Below, one piece after another: positions 55,473 through 56,696 of a stretch of DNA of 56,696 nucleotides (its first letter is position 1; each line of letters starts with the position of its first letter). Below the pieces are notes generated by a model. It was not told the DNA's origin. It worked only from the letters and a program-made list of their open reading frames with translations, and did no database searches. The stretch is from Pseudomonadota bacterium (GTDB lineage Bacteria > Pseudomonadota > Alphaproteobacteria > Rhizobiales > Pleomorphomonadaceae): assembly GCA_018262575.1 (NCBI GenBank), contig JAGSYU010000013.1:1-56696 (forward strand). Direction: 5' to 3'. The translations under genes were made by a program, and so were the position numbers.

Positions 55473-56696
55473 ATGAATATCGTCCGAGAGGCCCCTCTGT
55501 CCTCGCTCGCCCGTGCCCGGGCGGTGACGGCGGTGCTGGGGCCGACCAATACCGGCAAGACCCACCTCGCCATCGAGAAGATGCTGAGCCACGGCTCCGG
55601 TGCCATCGGCTTGCCGCTGCGCCTGTTGGCGCGCGAGGTCTACGGCCGGGTCGTTGCCCGTGTTGGCGCGGGCGCGGTGGCGCTCGTCACCGGCGAAGAA
55701 AAGATCGTGCCGCGCAGCGCCCGCTATTGGGTGGCGACGGTGGAGGCGATGCCGCGCGACCTTGACGTCGCCTTCGTGGCCATCGACGAGGTGCAACTGG
55801 CCGGTGACATCGAGCGCGGCCACGTGTTCACGGACCGCCTGCTCAACGTGCGTGGCCGGCAGGAGACCATGCTGCTCGGCGCGGCGACGGCGCGCCCCCT
55901 GATCGAACGGTTGTTGCCGGGGGTCGTCGTCACCACGCGGCCGCGCCTCAGCCACCTCGCCTATACCGGTGCGAAGAAGATTACCCGCCTGCCGCCGCGT
56001 TCGGCCATCGTCGCCTTCTCCGGCGACGAGGTCTATGCCGTCGCCGAGTTGATCCGCCGCCAGCGCGGCGGCGCGGCGGTGGTGATGGGCGCGCTTTCCC
56101 CGCGCACCCGCAATGCGCAGGTGGCGCTGTTCCAGAATGGCGACGTCGACTTCCTGGTGGCGACCGACGCCATCGGCATGGGCCTCAATCTCGACGTCGA
56201 CCACGTCGCCTTCGCACAGGCGCGCAAGTTCGATGGCTACCAGTATCGCGGCCTGACGGCTGCCGAACTCGGTCAGATCGCCGGTCGGGCCGGCCGTTAT
56301 CTCAACGATGGCACCTTCGGCGTGACCGGCCGGGTGATGCCCCTTGATGACGACATCGTCACGGCCATCGAGGGGCATGACTTCGAGCCGGTGGGCGTCT
56401 TCCAATGGCGCAACGGCGACCTCGATTTTTCGTCGGTCGACGCGCTCCGGGCCTCGCTCGAGCAGTTGCCGGGCATCGAGGGGCTGACGCGGGCACTGCC
56501 ATCCGACGACCAGCGGGCACTCGACTTCGCTCTTCGGGCCGAGGATGTGGCAGCGGCGGCGCGCGGCCGCGAACGGGTGGCGCTGCTGTGGGATGTCTGC
56601 CAAGTTCCCGACTTCCGCAAGATATCGCCGGCCCAGCACGGTGATCTCATCGTCGCACTCTATCGATTCCTCATTGCAAAAGGCGTGATTCCAGAC
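55473..56696 (+). CDS. SUV3-like superfamily 2 helicase, 3' end cut by window
   Basis: The visible 408 residues run to the window edge without a stop. It is a DEAD/H-like superfamily 2 helicase of the mitochondrial SUV3-related type found in Alphaproteobacteria. Walker A GPTNTGKT is at residues 24-31, DEVQ in VAFVAIDEVQLAGDIERGH, motif III GAATARPLIERLLPG, then SPRTRNAQVALFQNGDVDFLVATDAIGMGLNLDVDHVAF and motif VI GQIAGRAGRY. It probably remodels RNA, perhaps with RNA degradation enzymes. ATG 55473 has only a weak upstream GGGA. The gene follows the GANTC-rich region. Confidence 0.9.
   Translation, partial: MNIVREAPLSSLARARAVTAVLGPTNTGKTHLAIEKMLSHGSGAIGLPLRLLAREVYGRVVARVGAGAVALVTGEEKIVPRSARYWVATVEAMPRDLDVAFVAIDEVQLAGDIERGHVFTDRLLNVRGRQETMLLGAATARPLIERLLPGVVVTTRPRLSHLAYTGAKKITRLPPRSAIVAFSGDEVYAVAELIRRQRGGAAVVMGALSPRTRNAQVALFQNGDVDFLVATDAIGMGLNLDVDHVAFAQARKFDGYQYRGLTAAELGQIAGRAGRYLNDGTFGVTGRVMPLDDDIVTAIEGHDFEPVGVFQWRNGDLDFSSVDALRASLEQLPGIEGLTRALPSDDQRALDFALRAEDVAAAARGRERVALLWDVCQVPDFRKISPAQHGDLIVALYRFLIAKGVIPD

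Noticed and set aside
55179-56639. Minus-strand frame of 486 codons
   Set aside because: It is the shadow of the SUV3-like helicase gene, whose plus-strand frame carries all helicase motifs and simply runs off the window.

Overview
The window reads as chromosomal DNA of a GC-rich alphaproteobacterium of the order Hyphomicrobiales. The gene order xerD, small membrane protein, aroK, aroB, CorC-type transporter, bolA, J-domain protein, cobS, cobT, then rpmB, DUF3108 protein and SUV3-like helicase is the order usual in that group; aerobic cobaltochelatase and an Flp/Tad pilus locus agree. A Pleomorphomonas-like lineage is my guess only. I see no insertion sequence, prophage or CRISPR array.

Layout. 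(1) 170-3210: Flp/Tad pilus locus with an Flp pilin, a broken prepilin peptidase, a Pil_N-domain protein and two TadE/TadG-like pseudopilins, followed by a membrane PAS protein. (2) 4983-9705: mixed genes (aspartic protease, M20 amidohydrolase, CAP lipoprotein, MarR regulator with a frameshifted divergent hydrolase, receiver protein, tRNA-Leu). (3) 9890-18882: sugar cluster A, with a LacI regulator, VOC protein and aldo/keto reductase divergent from a MalFGK-type ABC importer, its binding protein, a second VOC protein, a TIM-barrel isomerase and a beta-propeller protein. (4) 19053-28091: sugar cluster B on the minus strand, with an RbsB/A/C-type importer, a SIS protein, a DUF4432 mutarotase-like protein, D-lyxose/D-mannose isomerase, PfkB kinase, ribulose-phosphate-3-epimerase-like protein and a LacI regulator. 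(5) 28428-29643: hxlA-hxlB, the ribulose-monophosphate formaldehyde module. (6) 29723-36472: a GntR regulator, a NanE-NanK fusion and a third ABC sugar importer. (7) 36486-56696: mainly conserved housekeeping genes (MsrB, pyrophosphatase, L,D-transpeptidase, accA, xerD, aroKB, cobST, rsm22-like, queuosine-precursor transporter, rpmB, helicase).

How the genes work together. Three sugar importers, each with its own regulator, sit side by side. In cluster B the isomerase, kinase and epimerase would by themselves turn D-lyxose into ribulose 5-phosphate, which is the acceptor used by the adjacent HxlA/HxlB pair to fix formaldehyde. That link is inference, but it is the most interesting metabolic reading of the window.

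Oddities. Four genes look damaged or altered: the prepilin peptidase (about 115 bases lost), cobS (38 codons lost in frame, covering the sensor-1 strand), an alpha/beta hydrolase (extra C in a C7 run) and rpmB (unrecognisable N-terminus). The segment 55196-55367 holds ten GANTC sites in 172 bases, far above expectation. Five TTAACCAT motifs (CtrA-like) lie in intergenic DNA. A 142-base foldback element separates two convergent genes at 18901-19042. All three ABC binding-protein genes are followed by near-perfect hairpins.
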